A stretch of DNA of 64,000 bases from Pseudomonas arcuscaelestis (GTDB lineage Bacteria > Pseudomonadota > Gammaproteobacteria > Pseudomonadales > Pseudomonadaceae). Positions 1 to 9,253 of the stretch are shown here, piece after piece; position 1 is the stretch's first letter, and the number at the start of each line of letters is the position of its first letter. The notes under the pieces were generated by a model, which saw only the letters and a list, made by a program, of their open reading frames with translations, had not been told where the DNA came from and did no database searches. A program made the position numbers and the translations under genes. The stretch is taken from NCBI RefSeq assembly GCF_016881005.1, contig NZ_JACOPV010000005.1, positions 62,001-126,000 on the forward strand, read 5' to 3'.

Positions 1-1100
1 AGGTCGAAAGGGATGCGCTCAAGCTCCAGTTGACCAGCATCGAATTTGGACAGGTCGAGAATGTCATTGAGCAGCTCGACCAGGACCTTGCCTGAGTCGT
101 GGGCAATCGACAACTGCTGACGCTGTTCGGCATTGAGCGGGCTGTCCAGCGACAGGGCAATCATTCCCAGCAGGCCGTTGAGCGGTGTGCGAATCTCGTG
201 ACTCATGTTGGCCAGGAAGGCCGCTCGTGCCTGAGCCATGTCCAGGGCTCGGCGCCGCGCTGCGTCGAGTTCGTCATTGGTTTGACTCAAGCGCGCGTTG
301 CTGGTCTTGAGCTCATTGGTGCGGGCCGAAACAGCGTCCTCCAGTTGGTTCAGGTAAGTGGTCAAGCGGTTTTCCGCATTGCGCCGTTGCTGGATTTCGG
401 TCGCCATGCTGACAAATTGCTGGTTGGCGACTTTGACCAGTACGCCGATCTCATCCTGCTCGTGGCCGGGAGGGAAGGACAGCTTGGACTGTTCCGGTTG
501 CCGCAAGTCGCGGTTGGCGAGGGCGCTGATGATGCGAACCAGGGGTTTGGTCAGCATGAAGTAGAACAACGCCATGAGGATCAGGGTCAGCACCAGGCTG
601 CGAATGAAACCACTGAGCAGGGTGATCTCGGCGCGCTTGAGGAAGTGGTTGCCGAAGGCGAACGTGTCGACTTCCAGGTAGAGGGTGCCGAGGTTCTCCG
701 TCGGCATGCTGCTCAAAAACAGCGGATGTTCGAACTGCCGGTTCTCGCCGAACAGAAAATCGCTGATAAACCGGTAACGGCTTTCTTCGCGTGGACGCTG
801 GACGTCGGCCAGCACTGTGTCGTTGTTGTCGATCAGGCGGGCGCGGATAATCGCCGGAGATTGCAGCAGGCCACCGGCCAGTTCCTGCGCCAGCTCCGCG
901 TCGATGTTGTAGGCGATGCGCGAGGCCGGGTTGTGACTGATTTGCAGCAGCGCCTGCATCTCACGGTTGATGGAGGCGTCTTCACTGGCATAATCGATTC
1001 CGATCTGGATGAGACTAAGCAATGTACCCAGGATGAAGCCGACCAGGACCGTCAGCCGGGCTTGCTTGAAGGACAGGCGATTGGTGAACTTGATATCCAT
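1..1100 (-). CDS. sagS: SagS-like hybrid sensor histidine kinase, N-terminal part (runs off the window edge)
   Basis: About 366 N-terminal residues are visible, starting at the ATG at 1100. Hydrophobic segments near residues 15-35 and 195-215 flank a periplasmic sensor region. A linker and a coiled coil (about 290) follow, then a HisKA domain with the H-box MSHEIRTPLN near residue 298. The C-terminal ATPase and any receiver domain lie beyond position 1. The architecture and the surrounding genes resemble SagS of P. aeruginosa, a hybrid kinase acting in the switch from surface attachment to biofilm. The symbol is inferred from family and synteny. It is transcribed away from the DUF815 gene, with a 124 bp shared upstream region. 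Confidence 0.7.
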   Translation of the reverse strand, partial: MDIKFTNRLSFKQARLTVLVGFILGTLLSLIQIGIDYASEDASINREMQALLQISHNPASRIAYNIDAELAQELAGGLLQSPAIIRARLIDNNDTVLADVQRPREESRYRFISDFLFGENRQFEHPLFLSSMPTENLGTLYLEVDTFAFGNHFLKRAEITLLSGFIRSLVLTLILMALFYFMLTKPLVRIISALANRDLRQPEQSKLSFPPGHEQDEIGVLVKVANQQFVSMATEIQQRRNAENRLTTYLNQLEDAVSARTNELKTSNARLSQTNDELDAARRRALDMAQARAAFLANMSHEIRTPLNGLLGMIALSLDSPLNAEQRQQLSIAHDSGKVLVELLNDILDLSKFDAGQLELERIPFD

Positions 1101-1224
1101 GAGACCCGAGCCAGTTTCACATTCCGTGCGCTGCGCAAGCATAGCCGATCAGCCCCGGCAACTGGCACGTTCTGTCACACATTCAGCAATGCCGTTGACC
1201 TTGCATCTATCTTGAGGAATCGCT

Positions 1225-2115
1225 GTGGACTCTCGTTTGAATTCGTTTCTGGAGCGCGCCGAAACCGTGCTGGCCCGCCTTGAGCCTTTGTTGCCTGCAC
1301 TGCGCCAGCAGATCGACTGGAGTCAGTGCCTGGCCGCACGCTGGCAGCGTGACGGTCGCAGTGGCTACTTGCTGCCGCTGGAAGTCAGCCTCGACATGCG
1401 CCTGTCCGATCTTATTGGTGTAGACCAACAGCGGGAGCAACTGGGACGCAATACTCGCCAGTTCCTTGATGGCATGCCCGCCAACCACGCGCTGCTCTGG
1501 GGTTCGCGCGGCACCGGCAAGTCTTCGCTGGTGCGTGCCCTGTTGGCGGAGCATGCCAAGGCAGGCTTGCGTCTGATTGAAATCGAGCGCGATAACCTGG
1601 CTGACCTGCCGCGCGTCGTGGAGCAATTGAGCAAGTTGCCCCAGCGTTTTGTGCTGTTTTGCGACGACCTCTCGTTCGAGGCCGGGGAGGGCGACTACCG
1701 GGTGCTCAAGAGTGTGCTCGATGGCTCGCTGGAGCAGGCGCCTGATAACGTGCTGTTGTACGCAACCTCTAACCGCCGGCACCTGGTGCCGGAAAAGCAG
1801 AGTGATAACGAAAACTGGAAAATGATCGACGGTGAACTCCACCCCAACGAGGCGGTGGAAGACAAGATTGCCTTGTCGGACCGTTTCGGTCTGTGGCTGT
1901 CGTTCTACCCCTTCACCCAGGAGCATTTCCTCAATGTTGTCGAGCACTGGATCGGCCAGCTGGCTGCCAGCGCAGGGCTGACCTGGGAACGAAGTGAAGC
2001 GCTGGACATTCTCGCCGTGCGCTGGGCAACCGGTCGCGGTAACCGTAACGGCCGTTGTGCCTATCAGTTCGCTCGCTACTGGGTTGGACTGCAATTGTTG
2101 GAGCAGAAAAAATGA
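1225..2115 (+). CDS. DUF815-family AAA ATPase
   Basis: A 296-residue P-loop ATPase. Walker A GSRGTGKS lies at residues 93-100 and a Walker B-like stretch FVLFCDDLS near residue 143. The start is a GTG at 1225 preceded by a GAGGA ribosome site; it gives the usual full length. Its stop overlaps the start of the next gene by 4 bp (ATGA), so the two are probably translated together. The family is widespread in proteobacteria but has no settled function. The pairing with a methionine sulfoxide reductase suggests a stress or repair role, which is inference only. Confidence 0.85.
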   Translation: MDSRLNSFLERAETVLARLEPLLPALRQQIDWSQCLAARWQRDGRSGYLLPLEVSLDMRLSDLIGVDQQREQLGRNTRQFLDGMPANHALLWGSRGTGKSSLVRALLAEHAKAGLRLIEIERDNLADLPRVVEQLSKLPQRFVLFCDDLSFEAGEGDYRVLKSVLDGSLEQAPDNVLLYATSNRRHLVPEKQSDNENWKMIDGELHPNEAVEDKIALSDRFGLWLSFYPFTQEHFLNVVEHWIGQLAASAGLTWERSEALDILAVRWATGRGNRNGRCAYQFARYWVGLQLLEQKK

Positions 2116-2594
2116 TCGACCTCAACGCCTCGGGCGCAGGTCTGGAAGGCTACGGCTTACTGGCTGCACAGTTGGAAGCTCTGTTTGCCGATGAGCGTGA
2201 TTTCATTGCCAATGCCGCGCAGTTTTCGGCCTTTCTCTACAGTCAGGTTGAAGACTTGAATTGGGCAGGCTTTTACCTCAACCGCAACGAAGAGCTGGTG
2301 CTGGGGCCGTTCCAGGGCCAGGTTGCCTGCGTGCGTATCCCGTTTGGTCGAGGTGTGTGCGGCGCGGCGGCGGCCAGTCGTGAAACCCAGCGCGTTGAAG
2401 ATGTGCATGCGTTCCCTGGGCATATTGCCTGCGACAGCGCATCGAACAGCGAACTGGTGATTCCGCTGGTAAAGGAAGGGCGGTTGATTGGCGTGTTGGA
2501 CCTGGACAGCCCTCGCCTTGCACGTTTCAGTGCAGCGGATCAGGCGGGATTGGAGCGCTTGGCGGCGATCTTTTTGCGCCTGACCGATTGCTGA
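2112..2594 (+). CDS. msrC: Free methionine-(R)-sulfoxide reductase (GAF domain)
   Basis: A 160-residue single GAF-domain protein of the fRMsr family, which reduces free methionine-R-sulfoxide in the cytosol. Three cysteines fall at residues 73, 83 and 107. Their spacing of 10 and 24 matches the catalytic and resolving cysteines of the E. coli enzyme. The ATG at 2112 overlaps the DUF815 stop. A REP-like inverted repeat follows the stop and may protect or end the transcript. Confidence 0.88.
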   Translation: MIDLNASGAGLEGYGLLAAQLEALFADERDFIANAAQFSAFLYSQVEDLNWAGFYLNRNEELVLGPFQGQVACVRIPFGRGVCGAAAASRETQRVEDVHAFPGHIACDSASNSELVIPLVKEGRLIGVLDLDSPRLARFSAADQAGLERLAAIFLRLTDC

Positions 2595-2609
2595 GGTAGG
2601 GCCTGCCAG

Positions 2610-2649
2610 TGGGAGCGGGCGTGCCTAGCGATAGGCATTCCGGCTCCCA
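2610..2649. repeat. REP-like inverted repeat
   Basis: The arms TGGGAGC and GGCTCCCA enclose a second inner inverted repeat (GCCTA..TAGGC). It lies between the convergent msrC and the hypothetical gene that follows and has no T-run. The GGGAGCGGGC core resembles the short palindromes dispersed in Pseudomonas genomes. Confidence 0.5.
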
Positions 2650-2667
2650 TGCATTAACACGCACTGA

Positions 2668-3435
2668 TCAGTCGTAGATGACTTTTTTCTTCCAATCTTC
2701 AGTTGTATCGGTCTTCAGGCCTTCAGTCAGCTCGTTGACTTCGTCTTCGGCAGGCTCAAGCTGGCTCAGGACCTGGGCATTAGCCCGGGCCAGCAGCTTT
2801 TCCATGTACTCGAGTTGCTCGCGATACACCGCAGGGTCCTGTTGCTTGCGCAGGTACTGAACGCCGCGTTCAAAGGCCAGGCGCGCATGCCCAGGCTGGT
2901 TCTGCTGCAGGGCTTGTTGGCCCAGGTTATTGAAAAACTCGATATGCAACAGCACCAGAATGTGGCGTATTTCCTTGACCCAGTACTTGGCTTCGTTGGT
3001 GGGCAGAAAACCTTCCTGAGCTGCACGGGTAATCTGGTTGTGCATGCCTTCAAGTAGAAAGCGTACATCCTTGGCGCGCGCTTCAGTCTGGATAGGTGCC
3101 GGTGGGTTGTTCACCGGCAGCGACTCACCTTGTGCGATCAGGCCTTCAAGTTCGGCAATCCGCGCGCGGATATCGCGGTTGTTTTTGTCCAGGGCCAGCT
3201 GGCGTTGGGTGATGTTCAGTTCGAGGCGGGTCAACAGCAGTTTCAATGCCGGGTTCATCAACTGGCCAGGAAAGGTTTCGGTGATCTCGCCACAGCGGCG
3301 CAAGCGGTCGGCCAGTTCGATTTTCAGCCGGGCACGCTCAAGCTTGTTGTTCTCGACCACATTGTTGAGGTAGCCGATCACGATCAATAACGCGATCCCT
3401 GCAACTATAAGCAGGGTGATCATAAGTGGTGTCAC
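2668..3435 (-). CDS. Conserved membrane-anchored hypothetical protein
   Basis: 255 residues. One hydrophobic segment at about residues 4-24 (MITLLIVAGIALLIVIGYL) is followed by a long, charged, mainly helical region with heptad-like stretches around residues 30-105, and a Glu/Asp-rich C-terminus. A single-pass anchor with a cytoplasmic helical body is likely. A GTG start at 3435 has a GAGG ribosome site at good distance; the internal ATG at 3423 is a less likely alternative. I do not recognise a functional domain. It lies just downstream of the first tRNA array on the opposite strand. Confidence 0.75.
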   Translation of the reverse strand: MTPLMITLLIVAGIALLIVIGYLNNVVENNKLERARLKIELADRLRRCGEITETFPGQLMNPALKLLLTRLELNITQRQLALDKNNRDIRARIAELEGLIAQGESLPVNNPPAPIQTEARAKDVRFLLEGMHNQITRAAQEGFLPTNEAKYWVKEIRHILVLLHIEFFNNLGQQALQQNQPGHARLAFERGVQYLRKQQDPAVYREQLEYMEKLLARANAQVLSQLEPAEDEVNELTEGLKTDTTEDWKKKVIYD

Positions 3436-3769
3436 CGTTAACGCCTCATACAGGATGATTTACCATTTGAGTGTAGTGGCTTCGCTTTTGGGCGGATAGA
3501 GCTGTTTGGCGGGTGTCGTGGGCGCGATGATGGCATTTTGTACATAAACCGCCGCAGGCGTTGGGTTTCAGCCATGGCGGGTGCCAGAAAATAAACGTCA
3601 AGGTTCAGGCGTGCGGATGTCTGTGAATCCTTGCGAAGCGCAGGGAAGTCATTGATTTAAATAAATTTATACATAGGGGTTGACGGGTTGCCAAAGCATC
3701 CCTAGAATGCGCGCCACTTGCAGCGTAAAGCGAACAGCTAAACGCGGCAGGGAGTGAATGTTGTAGTGT
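3436..3769 (+). other. Intergenic region upstream of the tRNA array
   Basis: 334 bp with no convincing gene. The only clear signal is the sigma-70 promoter at 3680-3708. The left part presumably carries the promoter of the hypothetical gene on the minus strand, but no clear hexamers were seen. Confidence 0.6.
3680..3708 (+). promoter_or_regulatory. Sigma-70 promoter of the tRNA-Glu/Gly array
   Basis: TTGACG at 3680-3685 and TAGAAT at 3703-3708 are separated by 17 bp. The predicted start is about 55 bp before the first tRNA. Confidence 0.75.
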
Positions 3770-3845
3770 GTCCCCTTCGTCTAGTGGCCTAGGACACCGC
3801 CCTTTCACGGCGGTAACAGGGGTTCGAGTCCCCTAGGGGACGCCA
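3770..3845 (+). tRNA. tRNA-Glu (TTC)
   Basis: 76 nt with encoded CCA. The anticodon loop CTTTCAC gives anticodon TTC, and the acceptor arms GTCCCCT and AGGGGAC pair. It is the first gene of the array and is only 2 bp from the next tRNA. Confidence 0.97.
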
Positions 3846-3847
3846 TT

Positions 3848-3923
<76 letters not shown>

Positions 3924-4026
3924 GTTTACAAAGGCACTGCTTAATTGCGGGGCTTGTAAAAATCCAGAATGCACCTTTAATGGTTGGTTCTGGTAACTGA
4001 AACATGCATTGCATGTTTTGGGCGTC

Positions 4027-4102
4027 GTCCCCTTCGTCTAGTGGCCTAGGACACCGCCCTTTCACGGCGGTAACAGGGGTTCGAGTCCCCTAGGGGACGC
4101 CA
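4027..4102 (+). tRNA. tRNA-Glu (TTC), second copy
   Basis: Identical by eye to the copy at 3770-3845, CCA encoded. The Glu-Gly pair has been duplicated, with an unrelated spacer of about 100 bp. Confidence 0.97.
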
Positions 4103-4106
4103 TTTT

Positions 4107-4182
<76 letters not shown>

Positions 4183-4277
4183 AATATGGCGCTCCAGCGT
4201 TTAATAGCGCTGTAGTGATGAGTCAAAGGGTTGTTTGCCTTTTTTCTCGCCGAGTAAAATCGGCAGCTACAAAATTT

Positions 4278-4353
<76 letters not shown>

Positions 4354-4358
4354 AACAG

Positions 4359-4392
4359 AAAAACGCCGTTCGTTTGAACGGCGTTTTTTTTC
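4359..4392 (+). terminator. Rho-independent terminator of the tRNA array
   Basis: AACGCCGTTC and GAACGGCGTT form a stem with a short loop, followed by a run of eight T. Confidence 0.9.
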
Positions 4393-4452
4393 GTCTGGAA
4401 TTTGTTTGCTGACTGAGGCGGCAGAACTTTTCAATCCTGCCGCCTGTGCGGA

Positions 4453-4860
4453 TCAGTGCTTGCTGTCGTCGTCGGACATGCTCAACAACTGCTTTTCCTG
4501 GTTCCAGTCAAACGGCTCGTCATTCTCCTCGGCTTCAAAGCGGCGCTCTTCCAGGGTCTGGTAGATCATCTGCTCTTCATCAGGCATGTAGTGCAGGCAG
4601 TCACCGCCGAAAAACCACAACAGATCGCGCGGCACCAAGTGGGCAATTTGTGGGTAGCGTTGGATGATCTGGCAAATCAGATCCTGACCCAGGTAGGTGC
4701 TTTCCGGATCAACCGGAAGTTGTAGCATCAGGTCATCGAAGCGCTCGAGAAACAGCGCGTGACTTTCTTCCGGTACTTGCTCGGCTTCGCCCAAGGCAGC
4801 CAGGATGGTACGCAGGTGGGTAAGCAGGGCGAGATGATATTCCAGGCGATCGGTAGCCAT
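4453..4860 (-). CDS. Conserved hypothetical protein, possibly co-regulated with the acyl-CoA dehydrogenase
   Basis: 135 residues from the ATG at 4860. The protein is soluble, acidic and leucine-rich, with a tail of Asp, Glu and Ser ending in DDDSKH. No known domain was recognised. It lies directly downstream of the FadE-type gene on the same strand, about 66 bp from its stop, and P. aeruginosa keeps a similar small gene at this place. Upstream in-frame starts exist but would run into the intergenic region. Confidence 0.8.
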   Translation of the reverse strand: MATDRLEYHLALLTHLRTILAALGEAEQVPEESHALFLERFDDLMLQLPVDPESTYLGQDLICQIIQRYPQIAHLVPRDLLWFFGGDCLHYMPDEEQMIYQTLEERRFEAEENDEPFDWNQEKQLLSMSDDDSKH

Positions 4861-4926
4861 GCTGGCGATCCTCTTGAGCAAAACGGGCGCGGGAGTATAC
4901 GGCCCCCGGCGCCCGATGTCCCGCCG

Positions 4927-7380
4927 TTAACGAATTTTGCCGGGGCTAGGCAGTAGCGCCTCCTTGCTGAAAGCATCGACATCAATCACGGTGCGCCGCG
5001 CCGCTTCGGCAGCATGCAGTGTTTGCGCCTCCGTGGCGTGTAGTACGCCAGCGCGCAGGGCTGCGTCGATTGTCGACTCACCGGGTGTCGGGCTCACCTT
5101 GCCCTCCTTGAGCGCCTGATGCAGTTTTTTATGCAGGGGTGCGCATTCATCGAGCAGGGTGCAGGCGTGCTGCAGGGCGCCGACCGGATCGTTGGCATCC
5201 ACCGGGCGGTAGCAACCAGCAAGCAGTTCCTCTAGCGCCGGATCGCCCTTGGCGCGTCCGATCAAGGCGGCCACTTCGGCATCCAGGGCATCGCTCGGGC
5301 CGGTATGCCTGCGGCCGAAAGGGAATACCACTGCACGCAAGGCGCAGCCGAGGAAACGATTGGGGAAGTTGTCGAGCAGACGGTCCAGGGCTTTTTCAGC
5401 CTGGCCCAGACTCTCTTCCATGGCCCAGCGCAGCAGTGGCTGCAAATGCTCCGGAGCCCCCAGGTCGTGATAGCGCTTGAGCGCGGCAGAGCTCAGGTAA
5501 AGATTGCTCAGTACATCACCCAGGCGAGCCGAGAGGCGCTCGCGGCGCTTGAGCTCGCCACCGAGCAACATCATGCTCATGTCGGCAAGCATGGCGAACG
5601 CTGCGGCCTGGCGATTGAGTGCGCGGAAGTAGCCTTGGCTGAGGGCATCGCCCGGAACCCTCTCGAAATGGCCCAGTCCCAGTCCAAGGATCAATGTGCT
5701 GGCGGCATTGCCGATTGCGAAGCCGATGTGCTGCATAAGCAGTTGATCGAATTCCTTGAGTGCCTGATGGTGGTCTTCGCGTCCGGCCAGGGCCATTTCC
5801 TTGAGCACGAAAGGGTGGCAGCGGATGGCACCCTGACCAAAGATCATCAGGTTGCGCGAGAGAATATTGGCGCCTTCGACCGTGATGAATATTGGCGCAC
5901 CTTGCCAATTGCGCCCCAGGTAGTTTTTCGGCCCCATGATGATGCCCTTGCCACCGTGCACATCCATGGCGTGCTGGATGCACTCGCGGCCACGCTCGGT
6001 CAGGTGGTATTTGAGCACAGCGGAAAGCACCGAGGGTTTTTCGCCCAGGTCCACGGCCTTGGCAGTTAGCAGCCGCGCGCTGTCCATCAGAAAGGCATTG
6101 CCACCGATTCGCGCCAGTGATTCCTGAATGCCTTCAAAGGCCGCCAGCGGTACGTTGAACTGTTCACGTACCCGTGCATATTGGCCGGTCACCAGGCTGG
6201 TGTATTTGGCTGCCCCGGTACCCACTGCCGGCAGGGAGATCGAGCGGCCCACCGACAGGCAATTCATCAACATCATCCAGCCTTTGCCGAGCATGCTCTG
6301 GCCACCGATGAGGAACTCCAGCGGGATAAACACATCCTTGCCGCTGTTAGGCCCGTTCATGAAGGCAGCGCCCAGCGGCAAGTGGCGCTGGCCGATCTCG
6401 ACGCCGGGCGTATCAGTGGGGATCAAGGCCAGGCTGATACCCAGCTCTTCTTCTTCGCCGAGCAAGTGTTCCGGGTCGTAGGCCTTGAACGCCAAGCCCA
6501 GCAAGGTGGCTACAGGGCCGAGGGTGATGTAGCGCTTTTCCCAATTAAGGCGCAGGCCGATGACTTCTTCGCCTTGCCATTGGCCTTTGCAGATAACACC
6601 GGTATCGGGCATGGCGCCGGCATCGGAGCCGGCCAGTGGTCCGGTAAGGGCAAAGCAGGGAATTTCTTCGCCACGGGCCAGGCGCGGCAGGTAGTGCTGG
6701 CGCTGTTCGTCGGTGCCATAGTGCAGTAGCAATTCAGCCGGGCCGAGGGAGTTGGGAACCATGACCGTCGAGGCCAGATCGCCGCTGCGGGTGGCCAGTT
6801 TCATCGCTACTTGCGAGTGGGCGTAGGCCGAGAAGCCTTTGCCGCCATACTCCTTGGGGATGATCAGGGCAAAGAAGCCATGGGACTTGATGTGCTCCCA
6901 GGCCTCTGGCGGCAGATCCAGGTCTTGGCCGATCTGCCAGTCGCTGACCATGGCACACAGCGCTTCGGTGGGGCCGTCGATGAAAGCTTGTTCTTCTGCG
7001 GTCAGTTCAGCCTTGGGGTAATCGAGCAAGGTGTTCCAGTTCGGACGGCCGCTGAACAGTTCACCATCCCACCATACGGTTCCCGCATCGATAGCTTCAC
7101 GCTCGGTTTGCGACATGGGCGGCAAGGTGCGCTTGAACCATCCGAACAAGGGGCCGCTGAAAACCCGGCGACGCACGTCGGGGAGCAGTACCAGTGCGGC
7201 CTTGGCTGCCAACATCAGCCAGAGGATCGCCAGCAGCCAGCCAGGCGCATGGCTGAAAATACCCATCAGCAGTACATATGCTGCAAGCACCGCCAGGGCA
7301 GGCACGGCGGCGATGCGACGGTGGGCCATATAGGCGGCGCCGATCACCAGAATTACTAACCACAACAGCAACATGTCCAT
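4927..7380 (-). CDS. fadE: FadE-type acyl-CoA dehydrogenase
   Basis: About 817 residues, close to the 814 of E. coli FadE. The start is the ATG at 7380 after a good GGAGGA site; a further in-frame extension is not needed. Two or three hydrophobic segments occupy residues 1-70 and would anchor it to the inner membrane. The acyl-CoA dehydrogenase core follows (YGGKGFSAYAHSQ, FALTGPLAGSDAGA, HAMDVHGGKGI), then the C-terminal DUF1974 region typical of this large class. It catalyses the first, FAD-dependent step of fatty acid beta-oxidation. Pseudomonas usually carries more than one such gene, so the exact chain-length role is unknown. Confidence 0.9.
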   Translation of the reverse strand: MDMLLLWLVILVIGAAYMAHRRIAAVPALAVLAAYVLLMGIFSHAPGWLLAILWLMLAAKAALVLLPDVRRRVFSGPLFGWFKRTLPPMSQTEREAIDAGTVWWDGELFSGRPNWNTLLDYPKAELTAEEQAFIDGPTEALCAMVSDWQIGQDLDLPPEAWEHIKSHGFFALIIPKEYGGKGFSAYAHSQVAMKLATRSGDLASTVMVPNSLGPAELLLHYGTDEQRQHYLPRLARGEEIPCFALTGPLAGSDAGAMPDTGVICKGQWQGEEVIGLRLNWEKRYITLGPVATLLGLAFKAYDPEHLLGEEEELGISLALIPTDTPGVEIGQRHLPLGAAFMNGPNSGKDVFIPLEFLIGGQSMLGKGWMMLMNCLSVGRSISLPAVGTGAAKYTSLVTGQYARVREQFNVPLAAFEGIQESLARIGGNAFLMDSARLLTAKAVDLGEKPSVLSAVLKYHLTERGRECIQHAMDVHGGKGIIMGPKNYLGRNWQGAPIFITVEGANILSRNLMIFGQGAIRCHPFVLKEMALAGREDHHQALKEFDQLLMQHIGFAIGNAASTLILGLGLGHFERVPGDALSQGYFRALNRQAAAFAMLADMSMMLLGGELKRRERLSARLGDVLSNLYLSSAALKRYHDLGAPEHLQPLLRWAMEESLGQAEKALDRLLDNFPNRFLGCALRAVVFPFGRRHTGPSDALDAEVAALIGRAKGDPALEELLAGCYRPVDANDPVGALQHACTLLDECAPLHKKLHQALKEGKVSPTPGESTIDAALRAGVLHATEAQTLHAAEAARRTVIDVDAFSKEALLPSPGKIR

Positions 7381-7558
7381 TCCTCCGTGAAACGAAAAAG
7401 GCATTGCGCGAACCATCAGAGCTTAGACCGCATCCGACAATCGGCTGGTCAGAACAGTGACAGGTTGTGGCTGCAGGAGTTCGTTGGGGGAGTAGGGCAA
7501 TTGTCATGGCTGATGTCTGCGGTAGACTGGACGGCCGCACATTCATCAGGACGTCGTC

Positions 7559-8182
7559 ATGCTCAAGATCTGGGGCCGGAAGAATTCGACCAATGTCAGG
7601 AAAGTACTGTGGTGCGCTGAAGAGTTGGGGCTGGAGTATGAGTCGGTAGATGCCGGTGGGGCTTTTGGGTTGGTCAACGAGCCCCAGTACCGGGCGCTCA
7701 ATCCCAATGGCCTGGTGCCTATGATCGAAGATGACGGGCTGGTGCTGTGGGAGTCCAATGCCATCGTGCGGTATCTGTCGGCGCGCTATGGTGCCGAATC
7801 TGGCTGGTATGTGGATGACGCGCGCCAGCGTGCCGAGGCAGACAAATGGATGGACTGGACCACGTCATCGCTAGCCGCGCCCTTCCGGCCTCTGTTCTGG
7901 GGGATTCTGCGAACGCCCGCCGAGCAGCAGGACTGGGTGGCGATCAACGCGGCGCACAAAACCTGCGCACAAATGCTGTCCATTGCCGATCAAGCCCTGG
8001 CTCGCCAACCTTACTTGTCCGGTAGCGAGTTGGGCATGGGCGATATCCCGCTGGGCTGCTTTGCCTACGCCTGGTTCGAAATGCCCATCGAACGTCCAGA
8101 AATGCGCCATTTGCGCGCCTGGTACGAACGTTTGCAGGAGCGCCCGGCCTTCCAGGCCGCGGTGATGACAGCACTGACCTGA
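7559..8182 (+). CDS. Glutathione S-transferase family protein
   Basis: 207 residues. An N-terminal thioredoxin-like domain carries the Ser/Asn catalytic region (GRKNSTNVRKVLW, residues 6-18) and the glutathione-binding motifs NGLVPMIED and ESNAIVRYL. An all-helical C-terminal domain follows. Conjugation or thiol-transfer to small molecules is expected in the cytosol; the substrate cannot be told. It is divergent from fadE with 178 bp between them. Confidence 0.88.
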   Translation: MLKIWGRKNSTNVRKVLWCAEELGLEYESVDAGGAFGLVNEPQYRALNPNGLVPMIEDDGLVLWESNAIVRYLSARYGAESGWYVDDARQRAEADKWMDWTTSSLAAPFRPLFWGILRTPAEQQDWVAINAAHKTCAQMLSIADQALARQPYLSGSELGMGDIPLGCFAYAWFEMPIERPEMRHLRAWYERLQERPAFQAAVMTALT

Positions 8183-8320
8183 GTCCAGCGGTCAAGCTGA
8201 TAGTTATTATCGATACACATGACTGTACTTGTATGGCCTGGACAAGCACCATGGCCATATTCGCTGCGGCCGGCCTGTCCGGTCGCGTCTTGAACCCTTC
8301 AAACTGGTACGCGATCCGCT

Positions 8321-9253
8321 ATGAGTTCTGCTCTGTCCATAAGGCAGCTAACCAAAACCTACGGCAACGGTTTCCAGGCCCTCAAGGGCATTGACCTGGA
8401 TGTCGCCGAAGGTGATTTCTTCGCCTTGCTCGGCCCCAATGGCGCCGGGAAGTCCACCACCATTGGTATTCTCTCGACCCTGGTCAATAAAACCAGCGGT
8501 ACGGTGAGCATTTTCGGCAACGACCTCGATCGACAGCCCGCAGCGCTCAAGCGCAGCATTGGTGTCGTGCCGCAGGAGTTCAACTTCAATCAGTTCGAAA
8601 AAACCTTCGATATTGTCGTGACCCAGGCGGGGTACTACGGCATTAACGCCAAGGTGGCCAAGGAGCGCGCCGAGAAGTACCTGACGCAGTTGGGCCTCTG
8701 GGATAAGCGCGATGTGCCGTCGCGTTCGTTGTCTGGTGGGATGAAGCGCCGCCTGATGATCGCCCGGGCGCTGATGCATGAGCCGCGGCTGTTGATTCTC
8801 GACGAGCCGACGGCAGGTGTGGACATTGAGCTGCGCCGCTCGATGTGGACGTTTCTCACCGAGCTGAATCAGCAGGGCATCACGATTATTCTGACCACCC
8901 ACTACCTGGAAGAAGCCGAGCAGCTTTGTCGGCATATTGGCATCATCGACCACGGCACCATTGTCGAAAACACCAGCATGCGCGCATTGCTCGGCAAGCT
9001 GCATGTGGAAACCTTCCTACTCGATCTCAAGCAAGACCTGCCCCAGGCACCGAACCTGGTCGGTTATCCGTGCCGGCTAACAAGTCCGCACACGCTGGAA
9101 GTGCAAGTGGACAAGGATGTGGGTATCACGGCGCTGTTCGGTCAGTTGGCCTTGCAGAACATCGAAGTTCAAAGCCTGCGCAACAAGACCAACCGTCTCG
9201 AGGAGTTGTTCGTGTCCCTGGTGGAAAAAAACCTGGCGAAGGTGGCGGTATGA
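8321..9253 (+). CDS. ABC-2 type exporter, ATP-binding protein
   Basis: 310 residues. Walker A GPNGAGKST, signature LSGGMKRR and Walker B LLILDEPTAGVD appear in the normal order, with the switch His in TTHYLEEAE. This is a single nucleotide-binding domain of the YadG/DrrA kind with a C-terminal tail. Its stop overlaps the permease start by 4 bp, so the two form one transporter. The substrate is unknown. Confidence 0.92.
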   Translation: MSSALSIRQLTKTYGNGFQALKGIDLDVAEGDFFALLGPNGAGKSTTIGILSTLVNKTSGTVSIFGNDLDRQPAALKRSIGVVPQEFNFNQFEKTFDIVVTQAGYYGINAKVAKERAEKYLTQLGLWDKRDVPSRSLSGGMKRRLMIARALMHEPRLLILDEPTAGVDIELRRSMWTFLTELNQQGITIILTTHYLEEAEQLCRHIGIIDHGTIVENTSMRALLGKLHVETFLLDLKQDLPQAPNLVGYPCRLTSPHTLEVQVDKDVGITALFGQLALQNIEVQSLRNKTNRLEELFVSLVEKNLAKVAV

